Assembly: GCA_023412515.1 (NCBI GenBank)
Contig: JAEYNO010000149.1
Span: forward strand, 1 to 38,864
DNA: 38,864 nucleotides
Reading direction: 5' to 3'
Origin: Actinomycetes bacterium
GTDB lineage: Bacteria > Actinomycetota > Actinomycetes > Actinomycetales > Cellulomonadaceae
Below are positions 10,501 through 17,235 of this stretch, in pieces; positions within the stretch are counted from its first letter, which is position 1; the number at the start of each line of letters is the position of its first letter. The notes beneath the pieces were generated by a model. It was not told the origin of the DNA, did no database searches, and was given only the letters and a program-made list of their open reading frames with translations. The translations under genes and the position numbers were made by a program.

Positions 10501-11516
10501 TCACGGCCCCCGACGAGGTCATCCCCGCCGGTGCGACGTGCGCGCTGACCGAGACCGACAGCCGCGGCGCCGACCGCGTGCTGCTCGTCGGGGACGGCGT
10601 CGTGCCGACCGGGCCGGGTACGGCCGACGTGACCGTGGGCGCCGACGGCGCGCAGGTCGAGGTCGTCAACGGGTTCGACGCGGGCGTGCTCGAGGTCCGC
10701 AAGGTCGTCGACGGCGCCGGTGCGGGCACGTGGGGCGCGGGTGCGTCCTTCGGGTTCTCCGCGGTCTGCACGTACAACGCCCGCACGGTGCTCGACGAGT
10801 CGTTCGACCTGCTCGCGGGTGGGCTGCGGACCTTCGGGCCGTTCCCGGTGGGCACGTCGTGCCGCGTGCTGGAGACGGCCGCGGGCGGCGCCACGAGCTC
10901 GGTGCTCGCACCGGCCGACGGCGTCGTGACCGTCGAGCCCGCGTCCGACGAGGGCGAGGTCCCGGCGGCCGTGGTGACGGCGACCAACACGTTCGACGTC
11001 ACGTCGGTCGAGGTCGTCAAGCAGGTCGCGGGCGCCACGACGGCGCCGGGCGCGGCCGGGCCGTTCACGGTCGAGCTGGTCTGCACGTGGCCGGTCGACG
11101 GCCAGGACGTGCCGCTCGACGTGCCCGGTGGTGCGCAGCGCACGCTGCGGGCGCCGACCGCGCTGACCGCGTCGTGGACGGGCCTGCCCGTCGGCGTGGA
11201 CTGCACGGTCACCGAGACGGAGACGGGCGGGGCCGCGCAGGTGGCCGCGACCGTGCGCGTCGAGGGTCGCGAGCCCGTGACGTCGACGGGGGCCCGCGTG
11301 CCCGTCGTCGGGCTGGCCGGGACCACGGAGCCGGGGCAGGCCGTGGTCGAGCTGGTCAACACGTTCGACGCGCCGCCGACCGACGGCGGGACGACCGCCG
11401 CGGACCGTGACCCGCTCGCGCTGACCGGTGCGGACGTGCTGCGCGCCGGCCTGGGGGCCCTGCTGCTGCTGGCAGCCGGTGGCCTGCTCGTCGCCCTGCG
11501 GAGGCGACGGGCCTGA
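4557..11516 (+). CDS. Giant sortase-anchored surface protein with DUF5979/CnaB-like repeats
   Basis: 2319 residues. The start is ATG 4557, with GGAGG 8 nt upstream. The signal peptide covers residues 1-38 and ends PAAAADP. About nine large repeats follow, each opening with a strand of the form VxVxKT (near residues 42, 198, 382, 550, 753, 987, 1222, 1423 and 1582). Several contain an F-D-L element (FWDGFDL, FWDRFDL, SPFDRFDL). Residues about 1818-2275 are four tandem DUF5979-type domains. Each has a Lys in the first strand (EVRKVV, SVTKRV, EVRKVV, EVVKQV), a central Cys-x-VTET-like Glu segment and a final N-T/G-Y/F strand. That is the Lys/Glu/Asn layout of CnaB domains that form internal isopeptide bonds. 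The C-terminus is LALTG (2287-2291), a hydrophobic helix and RRRRA, so it fits class E sortase (LAxTG). Probably a rigid stalk or adhesin; the ligand is unknown. Two hairpins follow the stop. Confidence 0.88.
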   Translation: MPTQSRGRAFPRRLMSFVAAALAALLALPVLTAPAAAADPQYLGITKSVDRGELAPGDTYTYSVQVACSEASCLDAVLTDALGDHAGHELLDVELLPSTPGLTFVPTWTSGGTTSATAPAVVAADTQLDVAFTQPTVSPTGEGIQAGQTFSVQLTLRVPTDLPPGTTTTHVNTATVTATNSAPATASAQVEVTVPVTVAVTPAKSWTPAQQAFAAGAPSTITVGATNAANVPADALVLQEPAVAPEGAATLDAANPFTLVDLVSLSGVQVPTGCTAVRVDAYVQRAGTWTWVAGDGGLVLPGGVDADAVGGLRVTCDGPVAVGDTLSLDLGVAQRATHRTTGADLSVTTSTLTNTVAATVEVDGQDPVSATATAPYRVDPARLGTEVVKDFAPARVSAGEPSVLSLVASQTSDVPVRELRVSDLDFFGTDPAFGGFDGAPSWPTGATGASVVYHLSDGSTPSVTFAAGDVPAAPALGSGVHVTGFELVFTGEIAPAAEPARARVTVLTAETATGPVRQLDNTATVRVEAPNGNTAQDTDDARLTVVPASIEVGLAKTVRPNAQLRPGDTAVTELRTTLAVSSSYVTARDLVVTDAWDGAARGFWDGFDLTAIAPTQVPSGTSVEVRLQTSVGTWVTVRNEPARAETWLLQLDAAELAAGLPGGVALSDVTGVELRLHDADGFEENTTVTPYLVTTARGTLRSGGALPEGTTTLRNAATVVGSGTTGGGTPVSDGDDADDDAAVTPPPPGTGPVEVRKTWTQPTVAAQSGQQRTTRVAWRTAAGASSVTLTDPAAATDPAAADPAGTLLDAFDLVRVQPIAYSATPFTNGWYLKYDRVTDVRLLLPDGAGGRSWQSVTAPAGGWTNGGGFVGYTLTAQQRADAWGVQLVLEENGPARAAARQPGAALDPFAPAVGTGVAASSIDRTLDLQWQIREVRRTGGWVTDKETYNAGAAGVVRNTVGIAAQRTDGVVTAQERADITITGSTPLVRVDKTVSTGDVAYVPRPGVVPADQWPTRTFSLTAWNDAVARASYLRITDPACSDVDVQGTACALADPTADPFAASVDWLAPGSGESPFDRFDLTAVRFSATRPAEVDLAASTAWLLRYADGDYTSERTTVAALLAMTPAQLADVVALSATFQGTDPAVTGGTITQGNRLRLDLDTRLRTEVRSTGQAQTLRAGESVTVENHMYAQSYDPVLDPAGATLAAGTDGVDVRLTGGEINVGVAKTISPAVVTEPTRAEPLTVRLTATNGTAPAGTLAPAQVRLQDDATTSPEFWDRFDLVGLGAVTLPAGADQVQVDVHGPFGPGGADAWVTGTPGATPTLPVAAERAGDVDGVRFVLSRADGAFFSDAVPAPGWSTTAQLQVRLRDVTRTGGDPIVLDADHHEVTNTVVGQADRLNGEASQERASAAAVDLFEGTHRLAVDKLANEGNRTVQVGTAVPWDLSFRNAGSGYLDVAELRDTLPEHLVWTGETAPVVTVPAGSAMGDQVTVSVDGDDLVLAWPQDARRLAPGERVDVRLVLELQPGLTVGDRAVNTMAVRTAQTLEACTPLDGSRPVTGAWADDATTCGSADHVSPRAGSNLFAVKGVRGSQPGAATADGEECTTRLTATGGDYHRTPCIARSLAGAQDDWVLRAQNAGTTSVDELTIFDPLAATGDRMIITGGERGSVYRPQVVPGSLQVTAPAGAVVVTEVTTTADVCAGTWAGLQDQAVCEQSGEAWSVADDATDWSAVTGLRVHVDLRPSAAGALLSGQFVDVTFSTVNVLAGDDVVDGVPAGAAADAVVAWNQFGVKYHDVGAPTWSKIAPPKMGVEVLTGPIEVRKVVEGPAGGYAPASFGADVVCTLDGVALDLGAAATLTLDEGNGWTARVDGVPVGARCDVTETGEPGSHGETTRSGTVRLEVDAPAGADGAVPTAQVATLTNTYAFGGLSVTKRVDSTATAGLEGPFTFALTCTAAGTGAPVTFDGADALTFTLADGETFTAPDEVIPAGATCALTETDSRGADRVLLVGDGVVPTGPGTADVTVGADGAQVEVVNGFDAGVLEVRKVVDGAGAGTWGAGASFGFSAVCTYNARTVLDESFDLLAGGLRTFGPFPVGTSCRVLETAAGGATSSVLAPADGVVTVEPASDEGEVPAAVVTATNTFDVTSVEVVKQVAGATTAPGAAGPFTVELVCTWPVDGQDVPLDVPGGAQRTLRAPTALTASWTGLPVGVDCTVTETETGGAAQVAATVRVEGREPVTSTGARVPVVGLAGTTEPGQAVVELVNTFDAPPTDGGTTAADRDPLALTGADVLRAGLGALLLLAAGGLLVALRRRRA

Positions 11517-11520
11517 GGAC

Positions 11521-11560
11521 CGGTGGCGGCCGGCATCCCCCCCGACGCCGGCCGCCACCG
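11521..11560 (+). terminator. First of two tandem hairpins after the surface protein gene
   Basis: CGGTGGCGGCCGGC (11521-11534) pairs perfectly with GCCGGCCGCCACCG (11547-11560) around a 12-nt loop. It starts 5 bp after the stop codon. Confidence 0.7.
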
Positions 11561-11564
11561 CTGC

Positions 11565-11602
11565 ACGACGCCGTCCGGGTGATCTCACCCGGACGGCGTC
11601 GT
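11565..11602 (+). terminator. Second tandem hairpin after the surface protein gene
   Basis: An 18-bp perfect inverted repeat, ACGACGCCGTCCGGGTGA (11565-11582) and its complement (11585-11602), separated by only 2 nt. It lies 4 bp beyond the first hairpin and 35 bp before the next gene. It probably insulates that gene from read-through. Confidence 0.7.
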
Positions 11603-11636
11603 CGTCGTGCCCCGGCGGGGGTGCAGGATGACGCCC

Positions 11637-12308
11637 ATGCGTAGCGACATCTTCGACCGGACGAACCTCGAGGTCGAGAACGGACAGCGGTTCTTCCTGC
11701 AGAACTCCAAGATGCTCAAGGTGACCCTCGGCGAGCCCGTGCTCGCCGCGAAGGGCTCGATGGTCGCCTACCAGGGGGCCGTGCAGTTCCACCACAAGGG
11801 CTCGGACACGCTGGCGAAGTTCGTCAAGCGTGCGATCAGCTCCGACGACCAGGCGCTCATGACCGTCTCCGGCCAGGGCGACGTGTTCTTCGCGCGGTTC
11901 GCCGAGACGGTGTTCATCATCCACCTCGAGGGCGACGCGATCAGCGTCGGCGGCTCGTCGCTGCTCGCGTTCGACGCGACCCTGCAGTGGGACCTGCACC
12001 GCACGCGCGGCGCCGGCATGATGACCGGCGGCCTGTTCAACACCCTCATCCAGGGCCACGGGTCCGTCGCGCTGACGTCCGACGGCCAGCCCGTCATCCT
12101 CGACTGCTCGCAGCAGCCCACGTTCGTCGACCCCAACGCCGCCGTGTGCTGGTCGGCGAACCTCGTGCCCGAGGTCGTGTCGAGCATGAACATGAGCTCG
12201 CTGCTGCGCGGCGGCACGGGCGAGGCGTTCCAGTACAAGTTCCACGGCCCGGGGTTCGTGGTCGTGCAGCCGTCCGAGGGGTTCGCGGGGCTGGGGCAGA
12301 CGAGTTGA
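11637..12308 (+). CDS. AIM24 (DUF124) family protein
   Basis: 223 residues. The opening MRSDIFDRTNLE, the run of short beta strands with Gly turns (ILxCSQQPTFVDPNAAVCWS, GEAFQYKFHGPGFVVVQPSE) and the length all fit the AIM24/DUF124 beta-prism family. Members are widespread in actinobacteria; the name comes from a yeast mitochondrial protein, and the bacterial role is not established. ATG 11637 is chosen because AGGA lies 8 nt upstream. An in-frame ATG at 11628 is the alternative and would add three residues. A hairpin at 12372-12395 follows. Confidence 0.88.
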   Translation: MRSDIFDRTNLEVENGQRFFLQNSKMLKVTLGEPVLAAKGSMVAYQGAVQFHHKGSDTLAKFVKRAISSDDQALMTVSGQGDVFFARFAETVFIIHLEGDAISVGGSSLLAFDATLQWDLHRTRGAGMMTGGLFNTLIQGHGSVALTSDGQPVILDCSQQPTFVDPNAAVCWSANLVPEVVSSMNMSSLLRGGTGEAFQYKFHGPGFVVVQPSEGFAGLGQTS

Positions 12309-12371
12309 CCGTCGTGGCGTGGGCGTCTCCTCATCGCCGCCGTGGCCTGCGTCGGTTGCGCACTTGCCCCG

Positions 12372-12395
12372 GGGTGGGCGGCGGACCGCCCACCC
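12372..12395 (+). terminator. Hairpin terminator after the AIM24 gene
   Basis: GGGTGGGCGG (12372-12381) and CCGCCCACCC (12386-12395) form a perfect 10-bp stem with loop CGGA, about 60 bp after the stop codon. Confidence 0.6.
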
Positions 12396-12431
12396 GCGTC
12401 CCCCGGTGGTGAGAGCACGGCTGTCGTGAAT

Positions 12432-12465
12432 GCACTCGCGAGCGTGCAGCTGCCCGCACGAGTGC
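12432..12465 (+). promoter_or_regulatory. Inverted repeat upstream of the small lipoprotein gene
   Basis: GCACTCG (12432-12438) and CGAGTGC (12459-12465) flank a 20-nt spacer that is itself partly self-complementary (TGCAGCTGC). It could be an operator or an mRNA leader hairpin. The role is unknown. Confidence 0.25.
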
Positions 12466-12531
12466 CCGCCTGCAAGAACACGCCTGTCGGCGACACAACC
12501 TAGGAGACGACAAGCCAAGGAGGTGCAACCC

Positions 12532-12918
12532 GTGAGGCTCGCCGACTTCGGAAGACATCGGTCACTGCTCGTGGCAGCTTCGGTCGTCGCGCTTGCCTGC
12601 GCCAGTTGCGACGGCGGTTCCCGCGTCGCCACGCCGTCGTTCTCGCCCGAGGTTCCCACCCAGATCGTCCAAGCGAAGACTTGCCGGGACGCCATCGACG
12701 CCCTCAAGGGGATCGAGATCACTCCCGCTCTGGCGCGCGACAGCCTCGTCGTGTGCGGGACATCGGAAGACTGGATCAGAGAAGCCTTGGGGGTGGTCTC
12801 TGACGACCGGAACTCCTTGCAAGAGTTGTTGGGTTCGTTGTGCGAGGGCAGGGTCTCGCGAGGCGACACGCCGGTGTGCGAGACCCTGCCTTCACTGCCT
12901 GCAAGTCCTACGGGGTGA
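12532..12918 (+). CDS. Small secreted, probably lipid-anchored protein of unknown function
   Basis: 128 residues. The start is GTG 12532, behind an almost perfect ribosome binding site (AAGGAGGTG, 8 nt spacing). The N-terminus has a basic start (RLADFGRHR) and a hydrophobic core (SLLVAASVVALACASC) ending in Cys followed by DGG. This looks like a lipoprotein signal, although the lipobox around ACASC is not canonical. The mature part has three further Cys that could form disulfides, and helical acidic segments (SEDWIREALGVVSDDRNSLQELL). I recognise no family. Its 3' end overlaps the 3' end of the protease pseudogene on the other strand by 11 bp. Confidence 0.75.
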   Translation: MRLADFGRHRSLLVAASVVALACASCDGGSRVATPSFSPEVPTQIVQAKTCRDAIDALKGIEITPALARDSLVVCGTSEDWIREALGVVSDDRNSLQELLGSLCEGRVSRGDTPVCETLPSLPASPTG

Positions 12919-14017
12919 GGATCGAGTAGCCGTTCGCGTTGAGGTACGGCACGACGGGCTGCAGGAACACCGTCTTGCTGCACACCCTGCCGTCGACTCC
13001 CGGGTCGCCGCTGCAGTTGGTGGTAGGGGCGTCCATCCCACTGATGATCCCAGCCGCGAGGACCTGACCCGAGGACGTCAGCGCGAACGCCGGGCCACCA
13101 GAGTCGCCGTTACCGACGGCGGGGATGTCGTAGATCTGAACGGTCCTCACGAGGCCGGCGTACGTTCCGGAGTCGTTGTATCTCACCGCCACCCCAGTGT
13201 GCGTGACTCGGTTGTTGTAGATCGACCCGGATCGAGCGCCCGAGTAGTGCACGTAGGTGTCGAGGATGGGATTCCATGACCCAGAGACCGCAACGAAAGA
13301 GTTCGACGTGTTCGGGCCATAGTACATGTACGGGGCGTAGTCCTTCCCGGTGATTGTCGTGATGTCCGGAATCAATTCCGGCGCGGGCAGGATACCCGGA
13401 TGGTTTCCGATCTCCAGAGCGTTCGAGTACTGGTTACTTGTTCGCCACGTCGCTCCACCTCCGCCGCGTGCGCAGTGGTCGGCCGTGAGAAGGCTCTCCA
13501 CGCCGAGCTTCACGACAGCAAATGCTGTCGTGCAAATTGAGATGTAATTCGCCTGAGCTGCGTCGCGGTTCATGTCTGCGCCGGCGATGAACGGGGGGAA
13601 GTCGTAGTCGCGCGAGGCGACGACCGCATGGCCCGTCACCTCGGTGGAGACGGGGATGCCGTCGAAGGTCATCGCGGGCATCGCGCGCGGGGCCTTGGGT
13701 GCCGACACCAGTCCGACGTCGATGCCAGACCCGTCGGGCTTCGGTGCGGCCCACGAAACCTCCGCCCCGCTAAACTTGCCGGATTTGACGATCTCGAGTG
13801 CTGCCGACTCGAGTCTCTCTGGCGCGTAGTCCGCGTGCTCGACTCGCACGGAGCTGCTGATTTGGGGTTGCACGTCGCGAAGTGCGGCGTCGACGTCGAT
13901 GTCGGCACCGGGGGCGACCGAGACAACCACCTCGTTTGCTGCGTCGTCCCACCGCAGTTTTGCCGACGAATACCCCTCAAGAACCGCCGAGGTGCGGAGC
14001 GCTGACTCTGGTATGAC
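12908..14017 (-). pseudogene. S1-family (trypsin/streptogrisin-like) secreted protease, 5' end cut off by an IS element
   Basis: The coding sequence reads cleanly from the TAG at 12908 to 14017, where the left end of the ISL3 element begins. About 370 residues remain. They comprise a prodomain-like N-terminal part and a chymotrypsin-fold peptidase with His in LLTADHC, a candidate Asp in PDITTITG and the nucleophile Ser in GNGDSGGPAF. Two Cys near the C-terminus (TNCSGDP and RVCSKT) probably pair. The signal peptide and true start are missing. The frame continues 87 nt into the IS to an ATG at 14104, giving an Arg/Pro-rich N-terminus with no signal sequence and no ribosome binding site. The product would not be exported, so I call it a pseudogene. 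The missing 5' part is not on the far side of the IS. Confidence 0.8.
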
Positions 14018-14073
14018 GGCTCTTCGCCGATCCGGTGGGGTGAGGGGTCCGGCGTGGTGAGCGGGGGGTAGGG

Positions 14074-14133
14074 GTCGAGGTCCCCGAGGATCAGAAGCGA
14101 CCAAGCTGTCTGATTGATCTCGAGGACCTCGAC
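14074..14133 (+). promoter_or_regulatory. Inverted repeat that can mask the transposase ribosome binding site
   Basis: GTCGAGGTCC (14074-14083) is perfectly complementary to GGACCTCGAC (14124-14133), which ends right at the GTG start. The pairing extends about 8 bp further inward with one mismatch and one bulge. The GAGGA ribosome binding site at 14122-14126 lies inside the stem. Confidence 0.5.
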
Positions 14134-15453
14134 GTGTCTCACGCTACGGGGCGCGCGGTCGCGCCCGCCATCACCGATCCGTGCTCGCGCTGTGATCTGC
14201 TTCTCGGCCTGGACGGGCTCCACGTCGAGGCCGTCGAACGGGACGGGGGCGTGGTCAGGGTGACGGTCTCGACGTCCTGGGCGCTGATGGGGTGCCCGGA
14301 CTGCGGGGTCGTGGCCCCGAGCCGTGGTCGTCGTCGTCGGGTGCTGCATGACGTGCCGCACGGGGACACTGCCGTGCAGATCGTGTGGCGTCAGCGCCGG
14401 TGGCGTTGCCCGGACCCCGGCTGCGCACGCGGCACGTTCTGCGAGCAGGTCCCGGCCCTGGTGCCCGCGCGTGGGTCGTTGACCTGCCGGGCGGTGACCT
14501 GGGCGGTCGGACAGCTACGCACCCAGCACGCCACGATCGCCGGCCTGGCCCGCCGGCTCGGCGTCGGGTGGTGGACGTTGTGGCGAGCGATCAAGCCGCA
14601 GCTGGAGCGACTGGCCGGGGATCCGGCCAGGTTCACCGGGGTGACCTCGCTGGGCGTCGATGAGCACATCTGGCACCACGCCGACACCCGTGCGCGCGGC
14701 CCCAAGGAGCTGACCGGGATGGTCGACCTGGCCCGCGACGACGACGGACACGTCCGCGCCCGGCTGCTGGACCTGGTCGCGGGCCGCTCGAAGAAGACCT
14801 ACGCCGACTGGCTGGTCGAACGCGGGCCGGAGTTCCGCGCCGGGATCCAGATCGCCGCACTGGACCCCTACGGTGGCTACAAGTCCGCGATCGACGACGA
14901 GCTCGCCGAGGCCACCGCCGTGCTGGACGCGTTCCACGTCATCAAGCTCGGGACCCAGGTCGTCGACGAGGTCCGCCGACGCGTCCAGCAGGACACGACC
15001 GGGCACCGCGGCCGCAAGGGCGACCCGCTGTTCGGCATCCAACGGCTCCTGCGCGCAGGTGCGGAGAACCTCACCGACCGTCAGCTCGAACGCCTGGCCA
15101 CCGCGATCGAAGCCGACCAGGCCCACGAGGAGGTCTACGTCGCCTGGCGCTGCGCCCAGGACCTCCGCGCGGCCTACCGCGCCAAGGACACCGCCCGCGG
15201 CCGCGACCGTGCCGCCAAGATCCTGGAGTCCTTCCACACCTGCCCGATCCCCGAAGTCGCGCGCCTGGGCCGGACGCTGCGCCGCTGGCGCCAGGCGTTC
15301 CTGGCCCACTTCACCACCGACCGAGCGAACAACGGCGGCACCGAGGCCATCAACGGCATCATCGAACTCCACCGGCGCCTGGCACGCGGCTACCGCAACT
15401 TCGAGAACTACCGACTCCGCATGCTCCTGGCCGCCGGCGGCCTGACCCTCTGA
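14134..15453 (+). CDS. ISL3-family transposase
   Basis: 439 residues, normal length and apparently intact. The N-terminal zinc ribbon has CPDC (Cys54, Cys57) and CPDPGC (Cys92, Cys97). A helix-turn-helix follows (ATIAGLARRLGVGWWTLWRAI, about 133-153). The DDE catalytic residues are visible as Asp176 in LGVDEH, Asp244 in ALDPYGGY and Glu404 in NNGGTEAINGI, all in the usual ISL3 contexts. The start is GTG 14134, with GAGGA 8 nt upstream. The stop codon is 24 bp from the right end of the element, just before the right inverted repeat. It was probably active recently, since the frame and both ends are intact. Confidence 0.95.
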   Translation: MSHATGRAVAPAITDPCSRCDLLLGLDGLHVEAVERDGGVVRVTVSTSWALMGCPDCGVVAPSRGRRRRVLHDVPHGDTAVQIVWRQRRWRCPDPGCARGTFCEQVPALVPARGSLTCRAVTWAVGQLRTQHATIAGLARRLGVGWWTLWRAIKPQLERLAGDPARFTGVTSLGVDEHIWHHADTRARGPKELTGMVDLARDDDGHVRARLLDLVAGRSKKTYADWLVERGPEFRAGIQIAALDPYGGYKSAIDDELAEATAVLDAFHVIKLGTQVVDEVRRRVQQDTTGHRGRKGDPLFGIQRLLRAGAENLTDRQLERLATAIEADQAHEEVYVAWRCAQDLRAAYRAKDTARGRDRAAKILESFHTCPIPEVARLGRTLRRWRQAFLAHFTTDRANNGGTEAINGIIELHRRLARGYRNFENYRLRMLLAAGGLTL

Positions 15454-15498
15454 TCCCCACCGAATCGGCGAAGAGCCGGATGTTGGGGGGCGGGTCGT

Positions 15499-15681
15499 CG
15501 GTTCCAGAATCACCGTCACGTTGTGGAGGGCATCATCTTCGGGTGGCGGACCGGCGTGACGGGAGTGGCCAACGAAGCCCGGACGGTAGCGGACGACGTG
15601 GAAGAGGCGCGCTGGTTCAGCTCGGACGAGGCCTGGGGCAACGCCTTGCCCGCTCTGCGGGCGCGACCGACGCCGTCCTGA
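15499..15681 (+). pseudogene. Fragment of a gene 3' end, faintly Nudix-like
   Basis: An open stretch directly to the right of the IS, ending at a TGA (15679-15681), with no start codon. It reads RHVVEGIIFGWRTG and then VEEARWFSSDEAWGNALP. The second part resembles the final strand and helix of Nudix hydrolases ('ExRWFxxDEL'), but the Nudix box itself is absent. It could equally be the tail of another family. It is probably a remnant left by rearrangement around the insertion sequence. Confidence 0.3.
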
Positions 15682-15919
15682 AGATCGACCGGACAGTGTC
15701 GACCGATTCCACGAGCGGCCGGGCGCATCAGCACGTCGCGCCCCGGCCCTGCACCACGCGAGGGCCCGCGAACCACGAGAATCCGCAATTCGAGCTGGCT
15801 GAGGTTCCCTCCCTGATGTTCGTGCAACAGCCGGGCGCGTGGTGGTCGTAGACGGCGGCACGGGCAGCGCGTGATTCTTCGGGTGAAGCTCTCACAGAAC
15901 TCTCGATCGGAGCATCACG

Positions 15920-16018
15920 ATGACGAGAGCTCGCATCGTCGAGCCTTGGGCAGTGCTGCGAGAGGTCCTGGCGGACGCGGCACCGGACCCGATGCGACGC
16001 CTGCTGGGCACGGTGGCC
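15920..16018 (+). pseudogene. N-terminal fragment of an IS256 (Mutator) family transposase
   Basis: ATG 15920 is preceded by GGAG at 8 nt and encodes about 32 residues, including AVLREVLADAAPDPMRRLLG. This matches the conserved start of IS256-family transposases from actinobacteria ('LL.E.LAEASPDLMR.LLQT'). After about 16018 the similarity stops, and no DDE domain is present. It is the stump of a second insertion sequence next to the ISL3 element. The stretch 15682-15919 upstream holds nothing else I can recognise; the element's end is probably near 15880. Confidence 0.5.
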
Positions 16019-16096
16019 AAGTACGGTCGTGCGCTTTGGGGGGTCAGGTCGCGCACCGTCGACTGGAGGATGCCCGACCGCCCGGCCGTGACGTCC

Positions 16097-17026
16097 CTAC
16101 ACTCCCCACGGCCCTCGCGCGTCGGTGGGTGCGGCGCGGCGCGGCGGGACGGCGAACCGGTCGCCGTCGTGGGCCACGTGCACGGTCGTCGTCGCGCCCG
16201 CGGCATGGACCGCCGCCTCGGCCTGGACGCGCATCGGCTCGAGGTCGGGGTAGCGCGAGGAGAAGTGGGCGAGGACGAGCGTGCGCACGCCGCCGGCCGC
16301 GGCCAGCGCACCCGCCTGCCCGGCGGTGAGGTGCAGGTACTGCTCGGCCAGGGCGGCGTCCTCGTCGGTGAACGTGGACTCCGCGAGCAGCAGGTCGGCG
16401 CCGTCGGCCAGCGCCGCCGCGCCGTCGCACACCGCGGTGTCCATGACGACGGAGACGCGCTGCCCCGGGCGCGGCGCGCTCACGTCCTCCAGCCGCACGT
16501 CGCCGACGTGGCCGTCGCGCGTCAGACGGCCGACGTCCGGGCCCGTGACGCCCGCGGCGGCGAGCCGCTCGGGCAGGAACGTGCGCCCGTCGGGCTCGGT
16601 CAGTCGGTAGCCGTACGCCTCGATGCGGTGCCGCAGCTCGACGACCTCCAGGCCATCCGCGACCGGGCCCGACGCGCCGTGCGGGTGCAGCCGCAGGTCG
16701 AGCCCCGGGGTCGCGAGGCCGACGAGCGCGCGGACCACGGGCTCGCCCGAGGCCGGGTAGTGCAGGTGCACGGGGTGCTGCACGCCGTCGAGCACCAGGC
16801 GGGACAGCACGCCTGGCAGGCCGTAGGAGTGGTCGCCGTGCACGTGCGTGAGGCAGATGCGCGTGATGCCGCTCGCGGCGACGCCCGCGTGGATGAGCTG
16901 GCGCTGCGTGCCCTCGCCCGGGTCGAACAGCAGGCCCTCGCCGTCCCAGCGCAGCAGGTAGCCGTTGTGGTTGCGGGTCCGGGTGGGCACGTGCGACGAC
17001 GTGCCGAGGACGACGAGCTCGCGCAC
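16097..17026 (-). CDS. rnz: Ribonuclease Z (tRNA 3'-processing endonuclease)
   Basis: 309 residues, the size of the bacterial short form (ELAC1-like). It is a metallo-beta-lactamase fold nuclease that cuts the 3' trailer of tRNA precursors, which matters where CCA is not encoded, as for the tRNA-Arg in this window. The zinc motif is THVHGDHSYGLPG (His61, His63, Asp65, His66). Further ligands are expected at the Asp of VVMDTAVCD and the His of VLAHFSSRY, a typical RNase Z ending. The N-terminal ELVVLGTSSHVPTRTRNHNGYLL is also characteristic. The start is GTG 17026, with AGGAG about 5 nt upstream. Confidence 0.93.
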   Translation of the reverse strand: MRELVVLGTSSHVPTRTRNHNGYLLRWDGEGLLFDPGEGTQRQLIHAGVAASGITRICLTHVHGDHSYGLPGVLSRLVLDGVQHPVHLHYPASGEPVVRALVGLATPGLDLRLHPHGASGPVADGLEVVELRHRIEAYGYRLTEPDGRTFLPERLAAAGVTGPDVGRLTRDGHVGDVRLEDVSAPRPGQRVSVVMDTAVCDGAAALADGADLLLAESTFTDEDAALAEQYLHLTAGQAGALAAAGGVRTLVLAHFSSRYPDLEPMRVQAEAAVHAAGATTTVHVAHDGDRFAVPPRRAAPTDARGPWGV

Positions 17027-17222
17027 GGGGTCTCCTGTCGGGTGGGGCGGGGTGCGTGCCGGGCGGGGTGCGCGCCGGCGGGGCCGGGGTGCGGCGCCAC
17101 CCTAGGAGGTGCTGTGCGCGGGCGGCACGGTGAAAGCGGCGCCGGTGGGGTGTCACAGCGGGCGGTGCGGCGTGGGTCGGACGTCACGCGTGCGGGGGCT
17201 GGCCTGCGGGTTCGCGTGTCGG

Positions 17223-17228
17223 TACGTT
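17223..17228 (+). promoter_or_regulatory. -10 element of a leaderless promoter for the lipoprotein gene
   Basis: TACGTT (TANNNT) ends exactly 7 nt before the GTG at 17236, and no ribosome binding site is present. Confidence 0.5.
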
Positions 17229-17235
17229 CGCGACC

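Larger units (their letters stand above)
14018..15477 (+). mobile_element. ISL3-family insertion sequence, complete
   Basis: A 1460-bp element with terminal inverted repeats. The first 23 bp (14018-14040) and the complement of the last 23 bp (15455-15477) match at 22 positions, beginning GGCTCTTCGCCGAT, a start typical of ISL3 elements. It carries one transposase gene. The 8-bp flanks are GGTATGAC on the left and GGATGTTG on the right. They do not match, so no target duplication survives. Confidence 0.88.

Noticed and set aside
3576..12983. A continuous minus-strand open frame of more than 3000 codons
   Set aside because: It is antisense to the surface protein gene and neighbours. Very high GC removes stop codons in this frame; the peptide is Arg/His/Gly-rich low-complexity sequence with no domain.
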